Assembly: GCA_026027325.1 (NCBI GenBank) | Contig: JAMSLZ010000003.1 | Span: 1,364,001 to 1,428,000 of the forward strand | Reading direction: 5' to 3' | Origin: Actinomucor elegans | Taxonomy: Eukaryota; Mucoromycota; Mucoromycetes; Mucorales; Mucoraceae | Length of the DNA stretch: 64,000 nucleotides | Shown here: positions 49,922 through 60,153 of the stretch, piece by piece | Position numbering within the stretch: position 1 is the first letter of the stretch | Layout: each line of letters begins with the position of its first letter | The notes under the pieces: generated by a model | Databases searched by the model: none | The model's input: the letters and a program-made list of their open reading frames with translations, nothing else | What the model was told of the DNA's origin: nothing | Position numbers and translations under genes: made by a program

Positions 49922-52599
49922 TCACTTCTTGTCTATTATTTCTAACATGTCCCTGCACTCCTGCTGGGTAGGTTGTAATATTACTACTTGATTCAATCGA
50001 TAAGTAGAAGAAGAGCCCTAAGATAATGAATGTCAACAAATGATATACTTAATGTCACACACATACCGAAAGGGAACATAGGATTGAAGTGCCTATAACA
50101 CTATTTAATAGCTGTATTTGGGATTGGTGTGACATGAGTCTAAAATGGTCAGCAGTAACATTCAACAAAGTCTATTTCATGTTAATACTGGAAAAAATCA
50201 TACGTTCTATTTTTACCTCTTCTCCTCCATATAATTTACACTGACTTGTACCGTCATCCAATGTCCATTCTAACCAACCTTCCCAGCCACGTTCATTGGA
50301 TGCCACACCTGGCTTCGGTCTAAATATGTGTACGACATCGTTTCCAATTTGACATCCGCAAAACTCACAGTCCATTTTTGTTGTGGTTGTTGGTATCAAG
50401 CAACTTGCATCTATTTTAGAGATCAGCTTTTTTTTTGTGAAACACACAATAAATAAGTATATGTTACGTGCAAGAGTGGTGATACGATCACCGAGAGAAT
50501 AATCCATAAAATCAATAGGAGCCGCAATTTTGGATGCGTATTCATCACTGAGAACACGCTCTTTTGATTTTAAATAAAGATCCCAACCAACGATAATGCC
50601 TTCTACCTGGAAATGATCATTTTTCTTTTCTTTTACGTGCCATAAGGGTGTAATCGACCGAAAAGAGGAGCTAGATAATAAGCAATTGAGGGTGGAGACT
50701 AGATGGACGAAAAATGAGCCGCTTATCATTTTATGATAGAATCCACTTACTGTTATACATCTTTGTGCCGCAGACAACACTGCCATTCACATACCACACC
50801 TGCTTATTACCGACCTCATGTCTGTCAGAAGTTACTAAATGATCCAGTAGTACATACTGTCCTACTCTTAATCTACGCGAATCACGGCCAGCGTCCTCCC
50901 AAAGTGTAATATCCATAGTGCCTGTATACTTTTTATTAATAGACTTCACGTGCAGAAAATGATTTTATATACCTGTCGAATCGGCAATTCTCAAAGCATA
51001 TCTATCCATTCTTTGTACTTGCCCATTTGTTTTGATAAATGGATTCTATTTCATGTATGAGCATGCAATAAAATGTAGTACTATATAATTAACTTACATT
51101 ATTAGCAATGCCGATTACTTTACCCAGCAATGTCACATTCAGCATGCAATGCTCTAAATCTTGAACAAATATCCTAGGTACATAGGTAGAGCAATCCATG
51201 AATCCCTACTGCAAAAGATCAACATCATGTTGTATTAACGGAGAATAAAAACTTGCCTCTTCATCACGTTCAGCAATGTCCTTTTTAGGTGTCGTTGTGT
51301 TCATTGAATCTTCGCATACCATACTGGTTAGATTGATTTTGGCCAATCCTGCCTCCTGTGCTTCCTTTTCAGGCATTAAAAAGATCACCGTATCGTTCGC
51401 ATACTCAAACACTGTTTCGTCTTGACTCCTCTTTGCTGCACGTGTCTGTAAACTGGGATGGTACAATCCAATATAATCATTTCTACGGAAAATAGAGGCC
51501 AACTGTGTCTGTTTATCATACAACGAAAGCACGACAGGTGTGCAATCACTACTCATGTCCACCAAAAAGATATCAGTGCGCTGTAGTTTAACTTTGTCTG
51601 AGTGAATCGTGCCTGCTGTATTGTGCACAACAATCTCAACATGGATAATCTTGAGCCATAATCGATCACCTTTGTCTCGTATCTTGTCAGGAAACTCGTG
51701 CAATACAAATTCTCTATCTTTTCTATTCAACATAATGAGAAGGAGGTCCGTTGGGGGTATCAGTGCCACTCTAAATCGTCTAGGGATCGTGGTATCTTTG
51801 TATTTGGTAAGGATAGGTGCGTTGGCTTTAGGCGGGCATATCATTCGGATCTTGCGGTCTACAAAAAACTGTTGCGCATAATCGATCCATTGATTAAATT
51901 TTGGGTGCATATAGATATCCATTTCTCGGCTATTGCTTTCATCAATCACTGTAATCAAATGTAGGTTAATAAGTCAAGGCAAAATAGATATAATAAGGAG
52001 TGGATATTGCATTCAACAGTTCTTTTTTTTTTCTAAAAGGATATAATTTTTAGCGCCTTGAATGAATTCAAAAGACTTGGCCTTGACTTCCAATATAAAG
52101 GTTTCAGCTGTGCTGCAATCATAAACCGCTTGGATCGTACTGAAACCTATGCCATGAATTTCAGTACAAAGACATGTTATCAAAACAGCCGCTACTTACT
52201 CTTTTCAAATCCTTTGAATCGTTTGATAAATGTCTTTTCCCACTATAAAAAAACGAGGGTGAATCAATTGAAAAATCCTGCTGTCATTACACTAACCATC
52301 AATTCCAATATGGATAATAACACAGTGTCTGTCAAACCAGTAGGGTATTGTGAAAGTACTTCAGCAATACTCACCGCTACCCAAGACCTATTTATATTTA
52401 TATATATTTATGTATGAGCATATAGGTATATATAAATATATGTATGTTGCTTCACAAAGCTTCTTTTTTTTTTTTACCAAGGAATCTTGGCTGCTTGTGC
52501 AATGGCATTTCTTCCAGGATTATGATCTGCCTTTTTCAAAAAAAGCGTATGAAGTCTACTTTGAATGTCTCTCACAAGATCTTCAAATGCTTTTGACAT
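49922..52599 (-). CDS. Multi-OB-fold protein with zinc-finger-like C-terminus (RPA1/MEIOB/SHLD2-like), apparent frameshift in exon 7
   Basis: Twelve exons (minus): 52599-52478, 52387-52297, 52242-52200, 52146-52018, 51948-51257, 51205-51098, 51047-50973, 50921-50751, 50698-50468, 50410-50217, 50171-50067, 50017-49922; ~684 residues if the frameshift is set aside. The start MSKAFEDLVRDIQSRL follows an in-frame stop. Seen: helical N-part; a segment with NYILL...IDESNSREMDIYM; an OB-like stretch (RFRVALIPPTDLLLIML... FLVDMSSDCTPVVLSLYD); another OB fold (NVTLLGKVIGIANN... IADSTG-TMDITLWEDAG... GQYVLLDHLV); and a C-terminal part with CEFCGCQIGN, EWTLDDGTSQCKLYGGEE. This serial OB layout with a Cys pair recalls RPA70, MEIOB or Shieldin-2, so ssDNA binding is inferred; the exact family is unsure. 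Intron 5 is GC-AG; the donor of intron 4 (GTTGAA) is weak. Exon total is 3n+2, reflecting a 2-bp excess at 50998-51003. Confidence 0.6.
50998..51003 (-). other. Putative 2-bp frameshift in an AT dinucleotide run
   Basis: Exon 7 enters in one frame (NPFIKTNGQVQRMDRY) and the downstream OB strand (ALRIADSTG) is in another; reading straight through gives a TGA after MDRYML. The shift falls exactly in ATATAT, and removing one AT would join ...RMDRY to ALRIADSTG. Either a slippage mutation or a base-call/assembly error. Confidence 0.65.
51206..51256 (-). other. GC-AG intron in the OB-fold gene
   Basis: Donor AAGAG|GCAAGT and acceptor TTTTGCAGTAG. Without splicing the frame ends at a TAG; with it, RDEE joins GFMDCSTYVP and the next exon stays open for 36 codons. 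GC donors with AG|GCAAGT are the known minor class. Confidence 0.65.
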
Positions 52600-53551
52600 G
52601 TCAAATAAAACCAAGAAAAAGCCAACCCTTTAAACGACTTGTCCCAAAAGAAATCTCGGGTAGACGCGTCAAGAAAAAAAATAAAATAAAGGCGCGAGCG
52701 CGTTTTGTAAGGTACCACCTCCTGGCTTGCAATTTCTCAAAAACCTTTGCGTATCTTTCAGAATGTAGATTACGGTTATAAAGGTACCAGAAAAATTAAA
52801 GTATTATTGCGTATCCTGCATCTTTGTTTTTGTAAGCTTGACTTGCCCCTGAATTTTTTTTTAAAAAAAAAGATATCATCCTATATGATCACTGAGAGTT
52901 CCGATCATTAATAGAACATATGGCATGGCATTTACATCGTTTGGTTCCTCATCGAAATATATGAATTGAATTATAATGGCGTATATGTATCTCATTGTTT
53001 TCATCATGTTAATACTGTACAAATGAAGAAAACGGTTTATTTCAGGAACCTGGATGGATCCAATAAGAATTAAACAATAAATATCAGGGCTTGTATTTTT
53101 GATAAAAGTCCCTTGGGTATACCCTTCGAGTATTTTTTTTTTTGATATTTTCAAAGATAAGTCTTAATTATGGTAGCTTTAATAACTATTAAGCTATAGT
53201 CACTAATTTTGTTGTATTTATAAAAATAGCAGAAGCCCATACTATCGTTAAAATTCTAACAAGGAGGAAAGTGGTCGTTTTATCGGGCAAAACTCCAAAA
53301 ATCTAAGGGTACATTTATTCAGTAGTTATACTATTCGATGCGCAATCGAATCATGTACAAATGTGTAAAGTTCCTTTTGCATACCATTATATCTTTTTTA
53401 TCCAAAGAGATGGAATGGCTGTTCATCTTTGTAGGGGTGTGAATAGTAATTACAAATCCACCCTCCGCTCCAATAGATGCTTATTGCTCTTGTGTTCATT
53501 GCACCTCTTTTTCTTGACTTTTGCTGTTCATTCAGTCTTTAATTCAACCAC
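52600..53551. other. Intergenic region between divergent OB-fold and glycosyltransferase genes
   Basis: No gene seen. Contains a T9A9 palindrome at 52854-52871. A minus frame at 52876-53154 shows no motif. Confidence 0.55.
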
Positions 53552-54850
53552 ATGCAGTACACTTCAGTCCATTACAACAGCTATTTCAAATATGGGACAG
53601 CCATCGGCCTTTTGTTCTTTATTGGTTTAATATACCAACTTGGATTCAATAATCCCTCCCTAAAAAGTAATAAAGCCTCTGCCGATTTCTTGGTCAATGA
53701 TGCTCCTCAACATCAGCAGCATTTTGACACCAACAATACAAATCTAACGCTATCAAGCAATCAGACCTGCTCTTGTCCCTCGCCTTTATTTTCCTCCAAA
53801 AACATCTCACTGGTGGAGCACGGCGAACATACACCAGTATTCGTACCTGACACACTAACGCCCATGCCCGAAGATATTGCAGACAAAATTGCCCTCAACA
53901 AACACGACCAAACACTACTAGTGACTGTAGCAGGCTATAGTATCAGAGCAGAACTTTATAACTGGATGTCTCTACTCGAATCTGCCCAAGAGCACAAATA
54001 CATTGTTTTTTGCACTGATCCCAAGCTCTATTTGCATCTCATATTTGCCGGCTATGAAGACAAGGCTGTACTCATACCTGACGATTGGATAATTAACGAT
54101 GTGGATTTATTCAGAAACCCTGAACTTTCTTTACTGGATCATGCTCGATTAGCACACGTCAAAACCTGGATCCTGCAGCGATTAGCCTATTACACTGAGG
54201 TTACCAACACACTCTTGTTGGACGTCAATCAAGTGATGGTGCACAAACGTACACGCGAATACATTCAAACTCTGCTACATATGCGATGGGATACACAAGT
54301 AATTGCGACACAGGATAGTCTGGATCAACATACTGTCAATACAGGCTTGATCATGGTACGAGGCAATGCAAAGTTGGCAAAACGGGTACTTGCCCACACG
54401 ATCCAAATTCAAGAAAGTCAACCGACACTGAGTCAACAACAAGCGTTCAATCAGGCTTTAAGCCAGCTGGAGCTAAATGTCAAGTCGGGTATGCTTGTCT
54501 TGTTGGATATTATGCATTTTCCTAATGGCGTTAGTTACTTTGAAACCAATTTATCGGGTTCAAAGGGCATTGAGCCCTATATAATTCATGCCAATCACAA
54601 GGTAACATAGGATGGGGATACGTCACATCACCTTGTTTTTTTTATTATTATCATTACTAACTTTTTTCTTTGTTAGTCTGGCCAAGATAGAATCAACTTG
54701 TTACAAAAATATGGCTTTTGGAAAGTAGATGGAGAACGTGTGGAGGCTTTAAGTAGACAAGTGGAAACGACACTGGAAAGAACAAGCGTTGTAGAAGAAG
54801 AAGAAGAAGAAAATGAGCCATTGGATCAGGCGAAAAACCAGCCATTATAA
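53552..54850 (+). CDS. Type II membrane nucleotide-sugar transferase (GT77-like)
   Basis: Exons: 53552-54601 and 54677-54850; 407 residues. Seen: short cytosolic N-part, one membrane anchor at about residues 14-32 (YGTAIGLLFFIGLIYQLGF), a Ser/Asn-rich stem with N-glycosylation sites, then a catalytic domain: LLVTVAGYSIRAELYNWMSL, ARLAHVKTWILQRLAYY, NTLLLDVNQVMVHKR (about 219-233) at the DxD position, TVNTGLIMVRGN and YIIHANHKSGQDRI. This order fits the nucleotide-diphospho-sugar transferase family typified by plant RRA/XGD and fungal homologues, acting in the Golgi. The metal-binding DxD appears as DVN, which may matter for activity. The tail is acidic, with a run of Glu. Sugar donor and acceptor are unknown. 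Confidence 0.75.
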
Positions 54851-55246
54851 ACAGTCGACTTATATCCAATACCGTTTAATTTATCCTTTTTTCTTATATA
54901 ATAATCTGTAATACAAACATCTCCAGAAGACATAAATGACCTGTCCTATGGCAGGTCTGTGCTAGTAGTTTGAACTTCAGAAAGCCCGTGTTGAAGAGCA
55001 ACAGATTCAACAAGCACTATCACTTTTTTGATACTAGACCCAAAACTTGAACATTTGGAAGAAATAGTTATATAACAGGTAGCTTGCATCCAATTTTCTG
55101 GCATAAGTATGGAGCCCCATTAAAACGGTCGCAGCTTAGAAATTGGAGCTGGACATTGATCAACGTGAGAGATCTCTACTGATTTTTGGTACATATATAT
55201 ATATCCATGGAAGTTGCATCTATTGATCAATAGGTTTCTGGACATG

Positions 55247-55310
55247 TTACGACTGGTTAAACGTTGCTTTTAATTAGCTCCATTGTCAGAATGAGCTGAT
55301 ACATCTATTT
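55247..55310 (+). repeat. Dispersed repeat family, copy K
   Basis: TACGACTGGTTAAACG, then TTAATTAGCTCCATTGTCAG, then AATGAGCTGATACATCTATT. The GTCACAT part is degraded. Confidence 0.55.
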
Positions 55311-56178
55311 TATTATTATATTATTTACTTATATATGCAGAGGAGCTACAAATACATAGTATTTCTGTTTCATTTCCTTACACAACTTGTACATATGTGT
55401 ATCATCGATAAATAAAGGTGATATTCACTACGTGTAGTACAATATACAAGATTATGGTGTGCAGGTAATGCTGTTTTGATTATTATTAGTAATAACTCAA
55501 AGTGATCAGCGGTGATCCGTGCGTAAGCGAATAATACACAACAATTATTGATACATGTTCCGCATGATTTTATAATACTTGATCTGGGTCCTATATAGAT
55601 ACAAGTACTAATATACACTTGAAAAAAAAATAATTAGCAGTGTCGCATAATACGTCTTATCTCTAAAATACTTTCCGTATTGTCGAAAATATGCACTACT
55701 ACAATATAATCATTGATTTTTATTGTATGGCAACGTAAATAATTGAGTCTCAGTCTCGTTCAAATACCAAGACTATCTGGAAACTTTGGTAATTAGCATA
55801 GTCAACATTTGCCGATATACAATATACAATATATATATATATAGCAAACGTTCTGTAGAATGGAAAGGTATATCAAGTGGTTTAAAATTAATTTCAAATT
55901 TCCTTTTATTGATTGATAATAAAGTTACCTCTGATAAAAGATGACTTCATGTCTCTTTTAAATATGTAGCTACGATTCAAGTATTTAGCATACAATAGGA
56001 TTCACAAAAAAACACATACTTGCATAATATATAATGTATGGAACCTACAATATTAGTTAGTCATGCCTCGAAAAAGCCGTTTTCATATTTCTTAAAAAAA
56101 TGTATACTCCAAAAAAATTTCGGCCTAAAAATATTCAGAAATCATGCCATTTTCGGCTCATTTTCATCATCTGTATAT

Positions 56179-56230
56179 TTCTCGACCGATTCCAGTTTAA
56201 GTTATATCGTATTTGCTAAAATCTGTACAG
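56179..56230 (+). repeat. Dispersed repeat family, copy L (partial)
   Basis: TTCTCGACCGATTCCAGTTT then TATATCGTATTTGCTAAAA. The right part is lost. Confidence 0.5.
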
Positions 56231-56347
56231 AACAAAGCATTGAATCTTCTAGAGCAATTGTCTAACAAAAACACAATGAGTATAGATTGAAATTTAATTA
56301 CTGAATGCCAATTGCACACATTACATATAATAGATCCATAGATCGGT

Positions 56348-56427
56348 AGATCTCTCGAACAATTAAGGTCTAATGTCGCATTTGATCCGTATCCCATATT
56401 GAGGGCGAGTGACTATATCCATTAAAT
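56348..56427 (+). repeat. Dispersed repeat family, copy M
   Basis: AGATCTCTCGAACAATTAAG, then TCTAATGTCGCATTTGATCC, then GCGAGTGACTATATCCATTA. A well preserved right end. Confidence 0.65.
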
Positions 56428-56607
56428 TCGCGGTTTGACTATATTAAAAACGATCTACGCTTTGGAAAATGACTTCTAAGGGTATTACCTTACATATAAA
56501 TTCAAAGGCCGATTTTAAAGAGGAACTTTATTGGGCAAGCCTTATCCTCTTTTCTTTATCTACCCACTGTTCTCCCCCTCTTTTTTATTATACTACTTTG
56601 TTCCTTA

Positions 56608-57075
56608 ATGAATAATATACCATCAGCGCCCGAGCTAGTACAAATGTACCAAGAACAGAATTCTGAAATAATACGAAATAATATTAAACTTAATGAACGA
56701 ATAGCGATACTGGAGAGCATCATTTCTCAGTTACAGCAAGAAAACCTGCAATTACGAATAAATAATGTCAAAAAGACGAGACACAAACGAAGTAATAATA
56801 AAATAATCAAGATACCCACTAAAGTGAAAACAAGCAAAAAAAATGTAACAGATTCGCCAACTACGCCTATACCCGACACCACACAAAGTACAAGTAATAT
56901 CGAAGACAATACGAAGGAAACGATCAGTCATAGTGAACACACCAAGATGTCAAATAATGCCAGCATTATCACTACTCATAAGCGAAGTTGCAGTAGTAAA
57001 CCTATCAATTATAGTCTACCAAGCACAAAAAGTAAATTACGAAAAGGCGATCCATTTACATTCGGTAATGAATGA
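56608..57075 (+). CDS. Shugoshin-like protein (short)
   Basis: Single exon, 155 residues. The N-terminus carries a coiled coil (about residues 12-55: NSEIIRNNIKLNERIAILES, then QLQQENLQLRI) matching the shugoshin N-terminal coil that dimerises and binds PP2A. The middle is basic, Lys/Ser/Thr-rich and disordered. The C-terminus has RSCSSKPINYSLPSTKSKLR followed by KGDPFTFG, fitting the shugoshin C-terminal basic motif (P-x-x-Y-x-LP-x-x-x-x-KLR) that recognises phosphorylated histone H2A at centromeres. At 155 residues it is far shorter than typical shugoshins (400-600), having a reduced linker. If correct, it would protect centromeric cohesin. It ends only 24 bp from the stop of the convergent RasGEF. 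Confidence 0.65.
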   Translation: MNNIPSAPELVQMYQEQNSEIIRNNIKLNERIAILESIISQLQQENLQLRINNVKKTRHKRSNNKIIKIPTKVKTSKKNVTDSPTTPIPDTTQSTSNIEDNTKETISHSEHTKMSNNASIITTHKRSCSSKPINYSLPSTKSKLRKGDPFTFGNE

Positions 57076-57099
57076 ATAATAATAGCACAGTTTTTATTG
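57076..57099. other. 24-bp gap between convergent stop codons
   Basis: Shugoshin-like stop (TGA, 57073-57075) and RasGEF stop (57100-57102) are 24 bp apart, so their 3' UTRs must overlap on opposite strands. Confidence 0.85.
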
Positions 57100-60000
57100 T
57101 TATACATTGGTAGAAGATTTCAATAAATCGCAATACAGATAGCACGATTGTACAGTGTTTAATCTCTCTTCTACCCAATCGGCAACCATGTCCAGTGGAC
57201 CTGAATGGCTTTCATCTTGTTTTGTTACAATCTTAGGAAAGAAAGGAAAGTGCGCCAAATCGTGAGCAAACCAATACGGCTCATGTGTCAGTGCGTTGAT
57301 CTTCTCGACGAATTCACGGATGGCATTGAACTTGGCAAAATTGATGAGGTCCGGTTGAGACGTCAGATAGGTAGTGTTCTCATTGAAAAAAGTATAATCC
57401 TTGAGCACCACAGGTAAAAAGGGTATCGCGGGTGATTTGGCAAGTTGTATCTTTTGTCTATAATGGCGCATGTTCATACTGACATCCAGCAGCTTTTGTA
57501 GAGACGAGTAGGTACTCATGTCTCGACTGGATAAGCTTTCCCAAGTGTCTTTGAGCTTATTAGGCAGACTGGCTAGTCCCATGGTGATCACCATACACGT
57601 ATGAAAATTGTTCAATTCCAAACAAAGCTAAATGGAAGAGGTGAGTTCATTGTACTATTTTTTTTTTTTTTTTTTTATACCTTGGCAATCTCAATGAATT
57701 TCTTCAAAAGATTTCTTCTTGGTTTCAGATAAGTAAGGCTACATAATTCATGAACCACCCAATGGCTCAGCTAGACGATGAGAGTCAGTAGAGTTGATGT
57801 GTCTTTAGTTTATATTTAATTTACCATATTGGCGCGTTTGGTCATTAGATCAACATAGTCCACCTCGGGATTCTTGTGTCCAGTGTTCCATAGGCCATGT
57901 GTTTGAATTAGTTTAAACAGGTAGTAGTCTGCCAATGTCAAATAACGAGCAATATCTTTGGATTCCAGCGAGGCATAGCTCGAATAAGTCGTAATTGAAC
58001 TAGCAGAGTCTTGATGTATCAGTTCTATCGGTAATGAAGAAGAAGAGTTTTGGTGAAATAGTCCATTTGAAGGACGACGCACATTGGTATTTTGTACAGA
58101 AGTATTGGTATTATTTACAAAAGGAAAAAGAAAATTAAAGGTGCTTGATGGCGATGCATTTGCAGAGGATGCTGTTGCTGCAGTGATAATTGTTGACAAA
58201 TGGTGTTGATGATCGTTTGAGAATTCAGATATTTGAGTTTTTAAGCTGGTTTGAATCATTTCAACTTGATCTTTGAATTGAGGTTGTAATGTTACAGTGT
58301 CATTGTTGAACAGGAATATGTCTAATCTCTTTTGCAGGTCCAAGTTTAATCCAAAATCCTGATACTGGATCTCAATCCAACGATGGATGACATGTAGTAC
58401 TCTAATATACAAACCATTAGAAGGCCCATCAAAGCATATAATAATAGTATAGGATACATACTTGGTCTGTATAGAATATTGCCATTTCTTAAAGTACTCA
58501 TACTCACCAGGAGAAGGGCCGAGATGAAACCGGCTAATAAGCTGGTTTAATAGGTTGATGGACGTTGTGAACTGGGTATGATGGATCAAAAACGTGTCGA
58601 TATATTCCATGTCTTGTGCGTTCTCGTCTGCCAACTTCTCAAACAGTTTCTCTATAGTGCCGGCAATCACCTGAAGCTTGCCATGCATCATTTCATACAG
58701 TAGTACAACATGTCCGTTTTCAGTTACTTTCAGCAGCTTATTACTATTTGATTTTTTAAATTTTCTGGAGGTTGTACCAACTCCTCCTATGTTTTGTTAT
58801 GTAGGTAAATAAAAGACGAAATACTTTCTTTGTTCTCTGCTCATTACCTAATGATCTACCCAACTTGGCTCGTTTTACCGCCTTTTCAGAGAAATTGAGT
58901 TTAACTCGTTTGTCAATATTAGAGCAATAGAGTAACATACCTCAGAATGACCTTCTTTTCTGCTACTATTGATTCCCAAGAAAGAACTCCAAGAACTATG
59001 AGATATATAAAAAAAAAAAAAAAAACTTAGGTTGACCTAAAAAAAAATACATAATTTACTAAAGCTACCTTTCATCCGCTAAGGTTCTGGCTAATCTTCT
59101 GCTATTGTATGTGTTTGCTTTCTGTTTGGCGTCTACTGGCATTGGGGGAACCGTTGTAAGAGGTTGCTTTGAAGATGGTAAAGGCGTTGGCATACTGCTT
59201 CTTCGAGGTGGAATAGGAGGTCTTTCAGACTCTGTCTCGTCTGAATTGGGTGATGCATAGAATTGGCTTTTTGGAAGATCACTTGTGGTGATTCGCATGT
59301 CTGCAGGTCGTGACATGATGCTCCTTTTTTCTTGTTTGTTATTCATATTCGTAATGGTGTTGTCTTGTGGATCCATTGTAAGCAGTCTTTTGGATTGAAT
59401 ATGCACATGATCTTTTGGTGGTACTGGTGGTGGCGATGGTTTCTGTTCAATGATAGTTATGAAATCATCATTTTCATTATCATGTTTCTTTGTCATTGAG
59501 TTTTCATCTATAGTGCTACTGCTGCTACTAGCGCTATTTTCACTAATGCTGCTTTCGGAGGAAAGACAAGGCTCCATAATATGTGTACGAGCTAAATGTT
59601 CAGTTACATCATCTAACAGAATAGAATTCAGTGTGGATTGTGAAGAAGAAGCAGAAGATGATACTGATCGAGCAGAAAAGTAAGACGAATCTGGTGAAGC
59701 TGGTGCATTCAAAATTGTCAAAAATTTGTCGACAGTAGGCATTGAAGGATGAGGTGAATCATGTCTTGTCATAGGTACACTTAATGGAGATACCAGAGCT
59801 CCGTTACTACGTCTTTTTCGGCTCTTTTCTAATCCAATTCTACGCGTTGTATTTTCACTATCTTCATCATCAGTATGATGGACACGATATAATTCTTTGT
59901 GTTGCGTTCTCCAACGAATATTACTATCAGGACTTGAACAATGAATGTTGGTTTTCTTTGCAAAAGGCGAAACTAAATGAGGTCGTGTACTTTCTGTTAT

Positions 60001-60118
60001 GCCCATGCTTTCAATAGAACAGGTTGAAGTGAGAGAAGAAGAAGAAGAAAAAGAAGAGGATCCTTGAACCTCTTTTGCCTATATATAACATTTAATTTAC
60101 AATCCTTAGGGAGCTAAA

Positions 60119-60153
<35 letters not shown>

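Larger units (their letters stand above)
54851..56607. other. Intergenic region with three dispersed-repeat copies
   Basis: Copies K, L and M lie here. The 55370-55618 minus frame and 56038-56265 plus frame are unsupported; the latter overlaps copy L. The last 80 bp is pyrimidine-rich and probably the promoter of the shugoshin-like gene. Confidence 0.6.

Noticed and set aside
52058..52781. Plus-strand frames of 119 and 143 codons
   Set aside because: They are antisense to exons 1-4 of the OB-fold gene, which has splice signals and a continuous frame on the other strand.
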